DNA of 64,000 nucleotides from Xenorhabdus sp. IM139775 (GTDB lineage Bacteria; Pseudomonadota; Gammaproteobacteria; Enterobacterales; Enterobacteriaceae), in NCBI RefSeq assembly GCF_028598745.1, contig NZ_JAQRFK010000006.1, forward strand, positions 1-64,000. Direction: 5' to 3'. The notes under the pieces are model-generated. The model searched no databases. It saw only the letters and a list, made by a program, of their open reading frames with translations, and had not been told where the DNA came from. Every line of letters starts with the position of its first letter. The stretch's first letter is position 1. A program made the position numbers and the translations under genes. Below are positions 57,228 through 64,000 of the stretch, piece after piece.

Positions 57228-58901
57228 ATGTCAAACAGCGCACTTAACCGCCGTTGGGCGGAACTTTTATTGGAAGCACTCACCCGCCACGGATTGCGTC
57301 ATGCCTGCATTGCCCCCGGCTCTCGTTCGACTCCCTTGACATTGGCTGCCGCAGAACACCCTAAGTTGCACTGTCATACCCATTTTGATGAACGTGGACT
57401 GGGGCATTTGGCGTTGGGGCTGGCAAAAGCGGCCAAAGCGCCTGTTGCGGTGATTGTGACGTCTGGAACGGCCGTGGCTAATTTGTATCCTGCTTTGATT
57501 GAAGCGGGATTGACGGGGGAGCGGTTGGTGTTTCTCACCGCAGACAGGCCACCCGAACTGATGGATTGTGGTGCGAATCAGGCGATCCGCCAGACAGGTA
57601 TTTTTGCTTCACATCCCACGCGAACGTTAGCATTGCCGCGGCCAACCACCGATATTCCGGCCAGTTGGTTGGTTTCTTCTATCGATAATGAAATGTCAAA
57701 CCTGAAACAAGGTGCCCTGCATATTAATTGCCCGTTTGCGGAGCCTTTGTACGGCAATGCAGTGACAGCACATCAGGATTGGCGGCAAACACTGGGAGAG
57801 TGGTGGCAAGGGGATGAACCGTGGCTGGTTCAGCCGGAAATATCCGCCACCATCAAGGCCGTTGACTGGAATATCTGGCAAAAGAAACAGGGCGTTGTAC
57901 TGGCAGGGAGAATGCGTGCCGAAGAAGGGCAATATGTTGCTCAATGGGCAAAAACGATGGGCTGGCCGCTGATTGGTGATGTGCTGTCCCAAACGGGGCA
58001 ACCTTTGCCGCATGCAGATTTATGGCTGGATCATCCCCGCCCCCAAGAGATCTTGGCGCAAGCGCAATTGGTGATCCAATTTGGTGCTGGCCTGACCGGC
58101 AAACGGTTATTGCAATGGCAGGCCGAATGCCAGCCTGAACAGTATTGGATTGTTGATCCCATCGCCGGCCGGCTTGATCCGGCAAACCATCGAGGACGCA
58201 AATTCACTTGCCCGGTGGCTGACTGGTTACGGGAGCACCCTGCCTGTTCACGGGCGCCGTGGGCAGATGAATTACAGGCATGGTCAAAAAGCGCGTTTAA
58301 CTGTGTTGAAACCGCGTTGGCAGGCGAATTCAGCGAGGCAGCGGTGGCGCATCAACTGCATCACTTATTGCCAGAGCAGGGGCAGTTGTTTGTCGGCAAT
58401 AGCCTGATTGTGCGCCTGATTGATGCCTTGGGGCAGCTTCCGGCGGGGTATCCGGTTTACAGCAACCGGGGTGCCAGTGGCATCGATGGGTTAATCGCGA
58501 CCGCCGCCGGTGTACAGCGGGCAACCCATCAACCGACGCTGGCGATTATCGGGGATATTTCCGCGCTCTATGATCTGAATAGCTTAGCGTTATTACGCAA
58601 CCTTTCTAATCCCATGTTATTGATCATAGTGAATAATAATGGCGGGCAGATTTTTTCCCTGTTACCCACGCCGCCGGAAGAACGTCAGCGTTTCTACTGT
58701 ATGCCGCAAGATGTCAATTTTGATCATGCGGCTGCCATGTTCGGCCTGAACTATGCGGCACCACAAAGTTGGCCGGAATTAACACAGTGCGCCCAACGGG
58801 CATGGCAGCGTAAACAGGCCACATTGATTGAGCTAAACGTTACAGGCAATGAAGGCGCGGTATGCCTGCAAGGGTTACTGAAACAGGTGGCTGCCCTGTG
58901 A
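57228..58901 (+). CDS. menD: SEPHCHC synthase MenD
   Basis: Thiamine-diphosphate enzyme joining 2-oxoglutarate and isochorismate, 557 aa. The catalytic Glu is in [21 protein letters not shown], the ThDP/Mg motif is [32 protein letters not shown] (key residues GD and NNN), and [10 protein letters not shown] is conserved. Length and motifs match E. coli MenD. Stop overlaps the menH start (GTGA). Confidence 0.96.
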   Translation: MSNSALNRRWAELLLEALTRHGLRHACIAPGSRSTPLTLAAAEHPKLHCHTHFDERGLGHLALGLAKAAKAPVAVIVTSGTAVANLYPALIEAGLTGERLVFLTADRPPELMDCGANQAIRQTGIFASHPTRTLALPRPTTDIPASWLVSSIDNEMSNLKQGALHINCPFAEPLYGNAVTAHQDWRQTLGEWWQGDEPWLVQPEISATIKAVDWNIWQKKQGVVLAGRMRAEEGQYVAQWAKTMGWPLIGDVLSQTGQPLPHADLWLDHPRPQEILAQAQLVIQFGAGLTGKRLLQWQAECQPEQYWIVDPIAGRLDPANHRGRKFTCPVADWLREHPACSRAPWADELQAWSKSAFNCVETALAGEFSEAAVAHQLHHLLPEQGQLFVGNSLIVRLIDALGQLPAGYPVYSNRGASGIDGLIATAAGVQRATHQPTLAIIGDISALYDLNSLALLRNLSNPMLLIIVNNNGGQIFSLLPTPPEERQRFYCMPQDVNFDHAAAMFGLNYAAPQSWPELTQCAQRAWQRKQATLIELNVTGNEGAVCLQGLLKQVAAL

Positions 58902-59698
58902 AATTGTACTGTCAAACGTTTCATTCACACCATCAGGGCAGATGGTTAGTGTGGTTACACGGGCTATTGGGAACCGGGGATGATTGGTTGCCTGCGGTGG
59001 CTGCGTGTCATCAACATCCTTCACTGGTGGTTGATTTACCGGGGCACGGGCGTTCTGCCAATGTGAACTTAACCGGTGGTTTTGCGCAGATGAGTGCGTT
59101 GCTGAATGCAACGCTGTCCGAATATCAAATCAGGGATTATTGGTTGATTGGCTACTCATTGGGCGGCCGAATTGCCATGTACCACGCGATCTATGGCAAA
59201 CCGGATTATGGTAAACCGGATTATAGTAAAAATAGTGCCTTGCAAGGGTTGCTGGTGGAAGGGGGAAATCCGGGGCTGTTTTCCCGCCGTGAGCGTGACA
59301 GGCGATTGCAGCATGATCAGCACTGGGCGCAGCGTTTTCGCCGGGAGCCGATGAGGTCAGTCTTGGCCGATTGGTATCAACAACCGGTATTTGCTGATCT
59401 CACGGCAGCACAGCGTGAGCAATTTATTCACCTGCGCAGCCAAAACAGCGGCAATGGTATTGCGGATATGCTGGAAAAGACCTCTTTAGGCCACCAACCT
59501 TGGCTGGTTCCTGCTTTACAGCAACTATCCATTCCCTTCTCCTATCTGTGTGGGGAAAATGATCGTAAATTCCAACACATAGCGCAGCGATATACACTGC
59601 CATTAAACACCATTCCTCAAGTTGGACATAATGCTCACTATGGTGATCCTGTCGCTTTTTCGAGCGCAGTGAACCATTTTTTATCACTTTTTGGTTAA
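58898..59698 (+). CDS. menH: SHCHC synthase MenH
   Basis: Alpha/beta-hydrolase that eliminates pyruvate from SEPHCHC, 266 aa. [11 protein letters not shown], the nucleophile elbow GYSLGGR and the distal GHNAH match MenH; the catalytic Asp is in CGENDRKF. The start is GTG at 58898, overlapping the menD stop; a frame extension to 58862 lies in menD. A 15-bp tandem duplication ([10 protein letters not shown]) lies near residue 105, a short insertion relative to E. coli. Confidence 0.92.
   Translation: MKLYCQTFHSHHQGRWLVWLHGLLGTGDDWLPAVAACHQHPSLVVDLPGHGRSANVNLTGGFAQMSALLNATLSEYQIRDYWLIGYSLGGRIAMYHAIYGKPDYGKPDYSKNSALQGLLVEGGNPGLFSRRERDRRLQHDQHWAQRFRREPMRSVLADWYQQPVFADLTAAQREQFIHLRSQNSGNGIADMLEKTSLGHQPWLVPALQQLSIPFSYLCGENDRKFQHIAQRYTLPLNTIPQVGHNAHYGDPVAFSSAVNHFLSLFG
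59195..59224. repeat. Two 15-bp tandem units in menH
   Basis: GGCAAACCGGATTAT and GGTAAACCGGATTAT follow directly, with a partial third unit beginning AGTAAA. They encode GKPDY twice. Confidence 0.85.
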
Positions 59699-59710
59699 GG
59701 AAATACAGTT

Positions 59711-60568
59711 ATGCGTTACCCAAGCGAAGAAACATTGTATGCCCCGATTGAATGGCAAAATTATTCCCAAGCGTTTGAAGATATTCTCTACCATAAATCC
59801 GCAGACGGTATTGCCAGGATTACGATTAATCGCCCACAGGTACGTAATGCGTTCCGTCCCCTGACGATTAAAGAGATGATTCAGGCGCTGGCAGATGCCC
59901 GTTATGACGACGCCATCGGGACGATTATTCTGACAGGCATGGGTGAAAAAGCATTCTGTGCCGGAGGTGACCAAAAAATTCGTGGTGATTACGGTGGTTA
60001 TCAGGATGACAGCGGAGTACATCACCTGAATGTACTGGATTTTCAGCGGCAGATCCGGACTTGTCCAAAACCGGTGGTTGCCATGGTGGCGGGATATGCC
60101 ATCGGCGGCGGGCATGTCCTGCATTTGATGTGTGATTTGACGATTGCAGCGGATAACGCCATTTTCGGTCAGACAGGCCCCAGAGTCGGCTCCTTTGATG
60201 GCGGCTGGGGGGCATCGTACATGGCGCGGATCGTCGGGCAGAAAAAAGCGCGTGAAATTTGGTTCCTGTGTCGCCAATACCCTGCCGAAGAAGCCCTGGC
60301 GATGGGCTTGGTGAATACCGTTGTGCCTTATGCCGAGTTGGAAAAAGAAACGGTACGCTGGTGTCGTGAAATGCTGGAAAACAGCCCAATGGCATTACGC
60401 TGCCTGAAAGCGGCACTGAACGCAGATTGCGATGGTCAGGCGGGTTTACAGGAATTGGCCGGGAATGCCACCATGCTGTTCTACATGACCGAAGAAGGGC
60501 AGGAAGGCCGCAATGCGTTCAATGAAAAGCGCCAGCCTGATTTCAGTCAATTCAAGCGTAATCCGTAA
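59711..60568 (+). CDS. menB: 1,4-dihydroxy-2-naphthoyl-CoA synthase MenB
   Basis: Crotonase-fold enzyme closing the naphthoquinone ring, 285 aa, the length of E. coli MenB. Oxyanion and binding motifs: [20 protein letters not shown] near 78 and [11 protein letters not shown] near 130. [16 protein letters not shown] has Gly where some MenBs have Asp, marking the bicarbonate-dependent type. Follows menH by 12 bp. Confidence 0.97.
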   Translation: MRYPSEETLYAPIEWQNYSQAFEDILYHKSADGIARITINRPQVRNAFRPLTIKEMIQALADARYDDAIGTIILTGMGEKAFCAGGDQKIRGDYGGYQDDSGVHHLNVLDFQRQIRTCPKPVVAMVAGYAIGGGHVLHLMCDLTIAADNAIFGQTGPRVGSFDGGWGASYMARIVGQKKAREIWFLCRQYPAEEALAMGLVNTVVPYAELEKETVRWCREMLENSPMALRCLKAALNADCDGQAGLQELAGNATMLFYMTEEGQEGRNAFNEKRQPDFSQFKRNP

Positions 60569-60578
60569 ACCCATCATG

Positions 60579-61571
60579 ATGCGTAAAGCGACTTTATACC
60601 CGTTCAGCCTGCCCATGGAGGCAGGTGTTGTCCTGCGTTATCAGCGCCTGAAAACCCGTGACGGGTTTTTAGTCCATTTGCAGGAAAATTTGCAGGAAAA
60701 TGGGCGAGAAGGTTGGGGAGAAATTTCCCCATTGCCCGAATTTAGCCATGAAACGCTTGAACAAGCTCAGGACTCGGCGGTGGCATGGCTGCAACAATGG
60801 TGTTCGGGCACCCAGCCAGAAGAGAGCGATCTTCCTTCTGTGGTGTTTGGCCTAAGCTGTGCACTGGCTGAATTGCACGGAGAATTGCCTGAAACCGCCA
60901 ATTATCGTAAGGCACCATTATGCACCGGCGATCCCGATGAGGTGATCCTGCGTTTGGGCAATATGGCAGGCCAGAAGATGGCAAAAGTAAAAGTCGGGCT
61001 GTATGAAGCGGTGCGGGATGGCATGGTGGTGAATGTTATGCTTGAAGCGGTGCCTGACCTCCGGTTGCGGTTGGATGCTAACCGCAGTTGGACGCGCGCA
61101 AAAGCAGAAGGTTTCGCGAAATACGTTAATCCCGATTATCGGCACAGAATTGCTTTCATTGAAGAGCCTTGTAAAACCCGGGCGGAATCTCTGGCATTTG
61201 CCCGTGAGACGGGGATCGCCATTGCTTGGGATGAAAGTGTACGCGAAGCCGATTTTACGCCGCAAGCACAGGAGGGGGTGTCGGCCATCATCATTAAACC
61301 GACCTTGGTAGGCAGCATTGAGCGTTGCCGCCGGTTAATTACCGAAACTCATCAGTTGGGAATGGAGGCCGTGATTAGCGCCAGCATTGAGAGTAGCTTT
61401 GGCCTGACACAATTGGCCCGTCTCGCCCAATGGCTCACACCGGACTCACTCCCGGGTTTGGATACGTTGGATCTTATACAGTCACAACTCATCCGTTGTT
61501 GGCCGAACAGTGACATTCCGTGTGTCACGCTTGATAAGCTGGCAATGGTATGGAGTTGTGAATGTCAGTAA
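60579..61571 (+). CDS. menC: o-Succinylbenzoate synthase MenC
   Basis: Enolase-superfamily dehydratase making o-succinylbenzoate, 330 aa. [13 protein letters not shown] (catalytic Lys), [23 protein letters not shown] (metal ligands) and IIKPTLVGS (second Lys) are all intact. Start chosen at [16 protein letters not shown], which aligns with E. coli MRSAQVYRWQIPMDAG; the frame also opens at 60513 inside menB. A 12-bp tandem duplication gives LQENLQEN near residue 30. Confidence 0.94.
   Translation: MRKATLYPFSLPMEAGVVLRYQRLKTRDGFLVHLQENLQENGREGWGEISPLPEFSHETLEQAQDSAVAWLQQWCSGTQPEESDLPSVVFGLSCALAELHGELPETANYRKAPLCTGDPDEVILRLGNMAGQKMAKVKVGLYEAVRDGMVVNVMLEAVPDLRLRLDANRSWTRAKAEGFAKYVNPDYRHRIAFIEEPCKTRAESLAFARETGIAIAWDESVREADFTPQAQEGVSAIIIKPTLVGSIERCRRLITETHQLGMEAVISASIESSFGLTQLARLAQWLTPDSLPGLDTLDLIQSQLIRCWPNSDIPCVTLDKLAMVWSCECQ
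60678..60701. repeat. Two 12-bp tandem units in menC
   Basis: TTGCAGGAAAAT occurs twice in exact tandem, coding LQEN LQEN; the E. coli protein has a shorter loop at this place. Confidence 0.8.
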
Positions 61572-63019
61572 TGGACGTGAACGCAACAGGACAGACAGAA
61601 ACAGCATGGACTCAATGGCCGTGGCAGCACTGGAGCACGGTCTTGCCTGAGAAACCGGCCATTCAGTTAGATGATGAACAACTGGGCTGGCATCAGTTAA
61701 CGCAAAGAATCGATACCATTGCGGCCGATTTCCACCAACAAGGGGTAGTGGAAGGTCGTGGTGTACTCCTCAGGGGTAAGAACAGCGCGGAACTTCTGTT
61801 GTGTTATCTCGCTGTCCTGCGATGTGGCGCAAGGGCGTTGCTCCTTAATCCTCAATTACCTGACCCGCTCCTGATGGATCTGCTGCCGCAGCTTAATATG
61901 GATTACGGTGTGGATTTTACGGATTCACCTTCGCCTGTTATCCACGTTAACGCCCTTAACTGGCAACTAAAGTTTCCAGAAAAACCCGCCTCATGGATAA
62001 AAAGTCATCCACTGGCATTGTGGGAAAGCCGGCGTCCCGCCAGCATGATCCTGACTTCCGGCTCTTCTGGACTGCCCAAAGCGGCGGTACATTCCATTGG
62101 CGCTCACCTTGCCAGCGCACAGGGGATTCTGTCCCGCATGGATTTCCAGCCTGATGATAGCTGGTTGCTGTCCCTGCCTTTGTTTCATGTTTCAGGCCAA
62201 GGAATACTTTGGCGCTGGCTGCAAACAGGGGCAACCTTGGTGCTGCGGGATTTACATCCACTGGATCGTGCGCTATCTGGCTGTACCCACGCATCACTGG
62301 TGCCTACTCAACTCTGGCGGTTGCTGGAACAACCCCGTGAATATCCATTAACGTTAAAAGAAGTGCTGTTGGGCGGTGCCATGATACCGGCATCATTGAC
62401 CCAACGCGCCGAGGCGTTGGGGATCCGTTGTTGGTGTGGTTACGGGCTGACAGAAACGGCATCAACGGTTTGCGTAAAACGGGCTGATGGCCTGTCAGGT
62501 GTGGGTAATCCGCTGCCCGGGAAATCCCTTCGCTTAGTGGATGAGGAAATTCAGATCCGCGCTGACAGTATCGCGAGTGGTTATTGGTTTAACGGGGAAT
62601 TGAAACCACTGGTTGATAATGCGGGCTGGTTTCCGACGCGGGATCGGGGTGTATTCGAACAGGGAGAATGGCGGATCTTAGGGCGTCTGGACAACCAGTT
62701 TTTCAGTGGCGGGGAGGGTATCCAGCCAGAAGACATTGAGCGGATCATTAATCAACATCCACAAATTGAACAGAGTTTTGTTGTACCCATTCCTGATATT
62801 GAATTCGGCCACCGGCCAGTCGCTGTGATTGAAACCCAATACCCTGCGCTGGCAGGAACGCTGATTGATTGGCTTGCAGATAAAATTGCTGCTTTCCAGC
62901 GGCCTGTCGCCTGCTATTTGTTACCTGTCCAACTGAAAAATGGTGGAATAAAGGTTTCGCGTCAGCAAGTTAAGCGATGGATCATGGCGATAAGCCGTGG
63001 GGATGAATCGTTAGGGTGA
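61562..63019 (+). CDS. menE: o-Succinylbenzoate-CoA ligase MenE
   Basis: Adenylate-forming ligase activating o-succinylbenzoate, 485 aa. [15 protein letters not shown] (phosphate loop), [45 protein letters not shown] hinge and the C-terminal Lys in [13 protein letters not shown] are present. Starts within the end of menC (10-bp overlap) and closes the men operon. Confidence 0.95.
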   Translation: MSVMDVNATGQTETAWTQWPWQHWSTVLPEKPAIQLDDEQLGWHQLTQRIDTIAADFHQQGVVEGRGVLLRGKNSAELLLCYLAVLRCGARALLLNPQLPDPLLMDLLPQLNMDYGVDFTDSPSPVIHVNALNWQLKFPEKPASWIKSHPLALWESRRPASMILTSGSSGLPKAAVHSIGAHLASAQGILSRMDFQPDDSWLLSLPLFHVSGQGILWRWLQTGATLVLRDLHPLDRALSGCTHASLVPTQLWRLLEQPREYPLTLKEVLLGGAMIPASLTQRAEALGIRCWCGYGLTETASTVCVKRADGLSGVGNPLPGKSLRLVDEEIQIRADSIASGYWFNGELKPLVDNAGWFPTRDRGVFEQGEWRILGRLDNQFFSGGEGIQPEDIERIINQHPQIEQSFVVPIPDIEFGHRPVAVIETQYPALAGTLIDWLADKIAAFQRPVACYLLPVQLKNGGIKVSRQQVKRWIMAISRGDESLG

Positions 63020-63166
63020 TAAATAGTCATGACAATGAATAGTCACGATATTTACTTATCTTTATAAATCTAAACGTTTCATTGCTTTCGGCATCTATGT
63101 CGTCACGTTGATTAAAGTACAATGTGTCAGTTCATATGGGCATTGACTAATTAACAGGACAAGATT

Positions 63167-63709
63167 ATGAAAGGCTTGATTGCTATTGGTGCCGCAGGTT
63201 TACTTTTGATAACGGGTTCAGCAAATGCGCTCTCTGTAGATGCACAAATAGGAAAGCACAACACAAGCACATCCGTGGGAATGGGTGATAAAGGTGCCGG
63301 CCTGTCGCTGACGGGGAATTGGACCCGGAGTGATCATAATGGCCAGCTTGGTAGTTTAGGTTTGGGCTTCGGCCTGCCATTTGGGCCATTGGCAGTAAAC
63401 GTTGGCGCAAAAGGGCTTTATTTATCGCCCAAAGATGGGAAAGATGGTGCGGCATTAGCTGTTGGTGCCGGCCTGAGTTGGGCGGTGACCTCTTCTTTAT
63501 CTCTGTATGGCGAAGCCTACGGTTCACCATCAGGCTTAACGTCAGGAATGGATTCTTATACTGAGGCAGCAGGAGGGGCGCGTTATACGCTTTTCAAACC
63601 CCTGAGTGTTGATGTGGGTTACCGTGTGATTGACATACGGGGTAGTCATGGTAACCGCAGTAATAAGATTTCTGATGGTTTTTATGTCGGTGCGGGTTTG
63701 AGCTTTTAA
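63167..63709 (+). CDS. yfaZ: YfaZ-family outer-membrane protein
   Basis: Predicted outer-membrane beta-barrel of unknown role, 180 aa. Signal peptide at residues 1-21 (cleaved after SANA), then alternating barrel strands, including GLGFGLPFGPLAVNVGAKGLYLSPKDGKDG (recognisable by the KGLYLxPKDGKDG core) and ending GFYVGAGLSF with a terminal Phe. Very similar to E. coli YfaZ. Own promoter likely: 147 bp separate it from menE. Confidence 0.9.
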   Translation: MKGLIAIGAAGLLLITGSANALSVDAQIGKHNTSTSVGMGDKGAGLSLTGNWTRSDHNGQLGSLGLGFGLPFGPLAVNVGAKGLYLSPKDGKDGAALAVGAGLSWAVTSSLSLYGEAYGSPSGLTSGMDSYTEAAGGARYTLFKPLSVDVGYRVIDIRGSHGNRSNKISDGFYVGAGLSF

Positions 63710-63728
63710 TTAAAAGAAAAAATGTGTC

Positions 63729-63761
63729 AAGGTTATCCGCATGATTGATGCGAATAACCTT
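63729..63761. terminator. Shared hairpin terminator between yfaZ and the small membrane gene
   Basis: AAGGTTATCCGCAT and ATGCGAATAACCTT pair over 13 of 14 positions with a 5-nt loop. On the minus strand a long T-rich run (ATTTTTTCTTTT) follows, so it terminates the convergent minus-strand gene best and may serve yfaZ less well. Confidence 0.7.
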
Positions 63762-63774
63762 CGACAGGATAAAC

Positions 63775-63981
63775 TTATCCCACGTTTGGCAGCATGCCTG
63801 TCACAATGCTGAATTGAATGGCAATAACGGACAGCCCACACAGGAAAACAAAGACTAACGCGGGCTTACCCCCTTTGACACGATAACCTGCCTGATTTTC
63901 TTCACGGCTGCGCCAAACCAGCAGGCAAGGCAATAACAGCGCAAGAATGGAGAGCGCAACCGCTGCAAAGGTTAATGCCAT
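63775..63981 (-). CDS. Small two-helix inner-membrane protein, unrecognised
   Basis: 68-aa hydrophobic protein with two membrane helices (about 3-23 and 40-62) joined by a charged loop ([16 protein letters not shown]). I do not recognise its family. It converges on yfaZ and its start is close to the right window edge, so its upstream context is not visible. Confidence 0.7.
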   Translation of the reverse strand: MALTFAAVALSILALLLPCLLVWRSREENQAGYRVKGGKPALVFVFLCGLSVIAIQFSIVTGMLPNVG

Positions 63982-64000
63982 AACAAAATTAGGGTAATAC

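Noticed and set aside
59684-60416. Minus-strand ORFs (197 and 163 aa) opposite menB
   Set aside because: Antisense shadows of menB with no motifs.
1-64000. tRNA, rRNA, prophage or complete IS element
   Set aside because: No cloverleaf, rRNA core sequence, integrase or transposase was recognised in the window.

Overview
The window looks like a chromosome segment of an entomopathogenic enterobacterium of the Xenorhabdus/Photorhabdus type (Morganellaceae). The core genes match Escherichia coli closely in sequence and order (ackA-pta, yfbV, yfbT, yfbS, yfbR, alaA, lrhA, nuoA-N, menFDHBCE, yfaZ). A giant NRPS gene and a pgaABCD/hms exopolysaccharide operon are placed among them, and intergenic DNA is AT-rich. 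The genus call is inference; no rRNA or tRNA gene lies in the window.

Layout. (1) 1-11.9 kb: an 11.7-kb NRPS gene on the minus strand, read as C-A-T-C-A-T-C-A-T-C-T. The last module has no adenylation domain and there is no thioesterase. (2) 12.2-15.6 kb: ackA-pta on the minus strand. (3) 15.9-22.8 kb: yfbV, a HAD sugar phosphatase, an SLC13-type transporter, the 5'-deoxynucleotidase yfbR, the aminotransferase alaA and the LysR regulator lrhA (called hexA in Photorhabdus). (4) 23.5-38.5 kb: the complete 13-gene nuo operon with fused nuoCD. (5) 38.9-44.5 kb: a BCCT (BetT-like) transporter, an ArsR/BigR-like regulator with two half-size YeeE/YedE sulfur transporters, an orphan AT-rich gene and a hipBA toxin-antitoxin pair. 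(6) 44.7-54.9 kb: a c-di-GMP and exopolysaccharide block: EAL protein, yfiB-dgcN-yfiR, then pgaABCD. (7) 55.8-63.0 kb: the menaquinone operon menFDHBCE. (8) 63.2-64 kb: yfaZ and a small membrane protein.

How they fit together. Nuo, the men operon and ackA-pta are the respiratory and overflow side of central metabolism; nuo and ackA upstream regions share a 12-bp palindrome and nuo carries an ArcA-like box. The YfiBNR sensor-cyclase, the EAL phosphodiesterase and the PgaCD synthase form a nearly self-contained circuit for poly-N-acetylglucosamine biofilm control. LrhA/HexA is a known regulator of symbiosis and secondary metabolism in this group, but nothing in the sequence ties it directly to the NRPS.

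The most unusual features are the NRPS terminal C-T module, which looks like a module whose A domain was excised, and a recurrent pattern of short (12-15 bp, mostly 15 bp) tandem microduplications in unrelated genes (NRPS at seven sites, arsR-like gene, pgaD, menH, menC, and a 14-bp version at a yedE stop codon). Both are read directly from the sequence; their meaning is inference.
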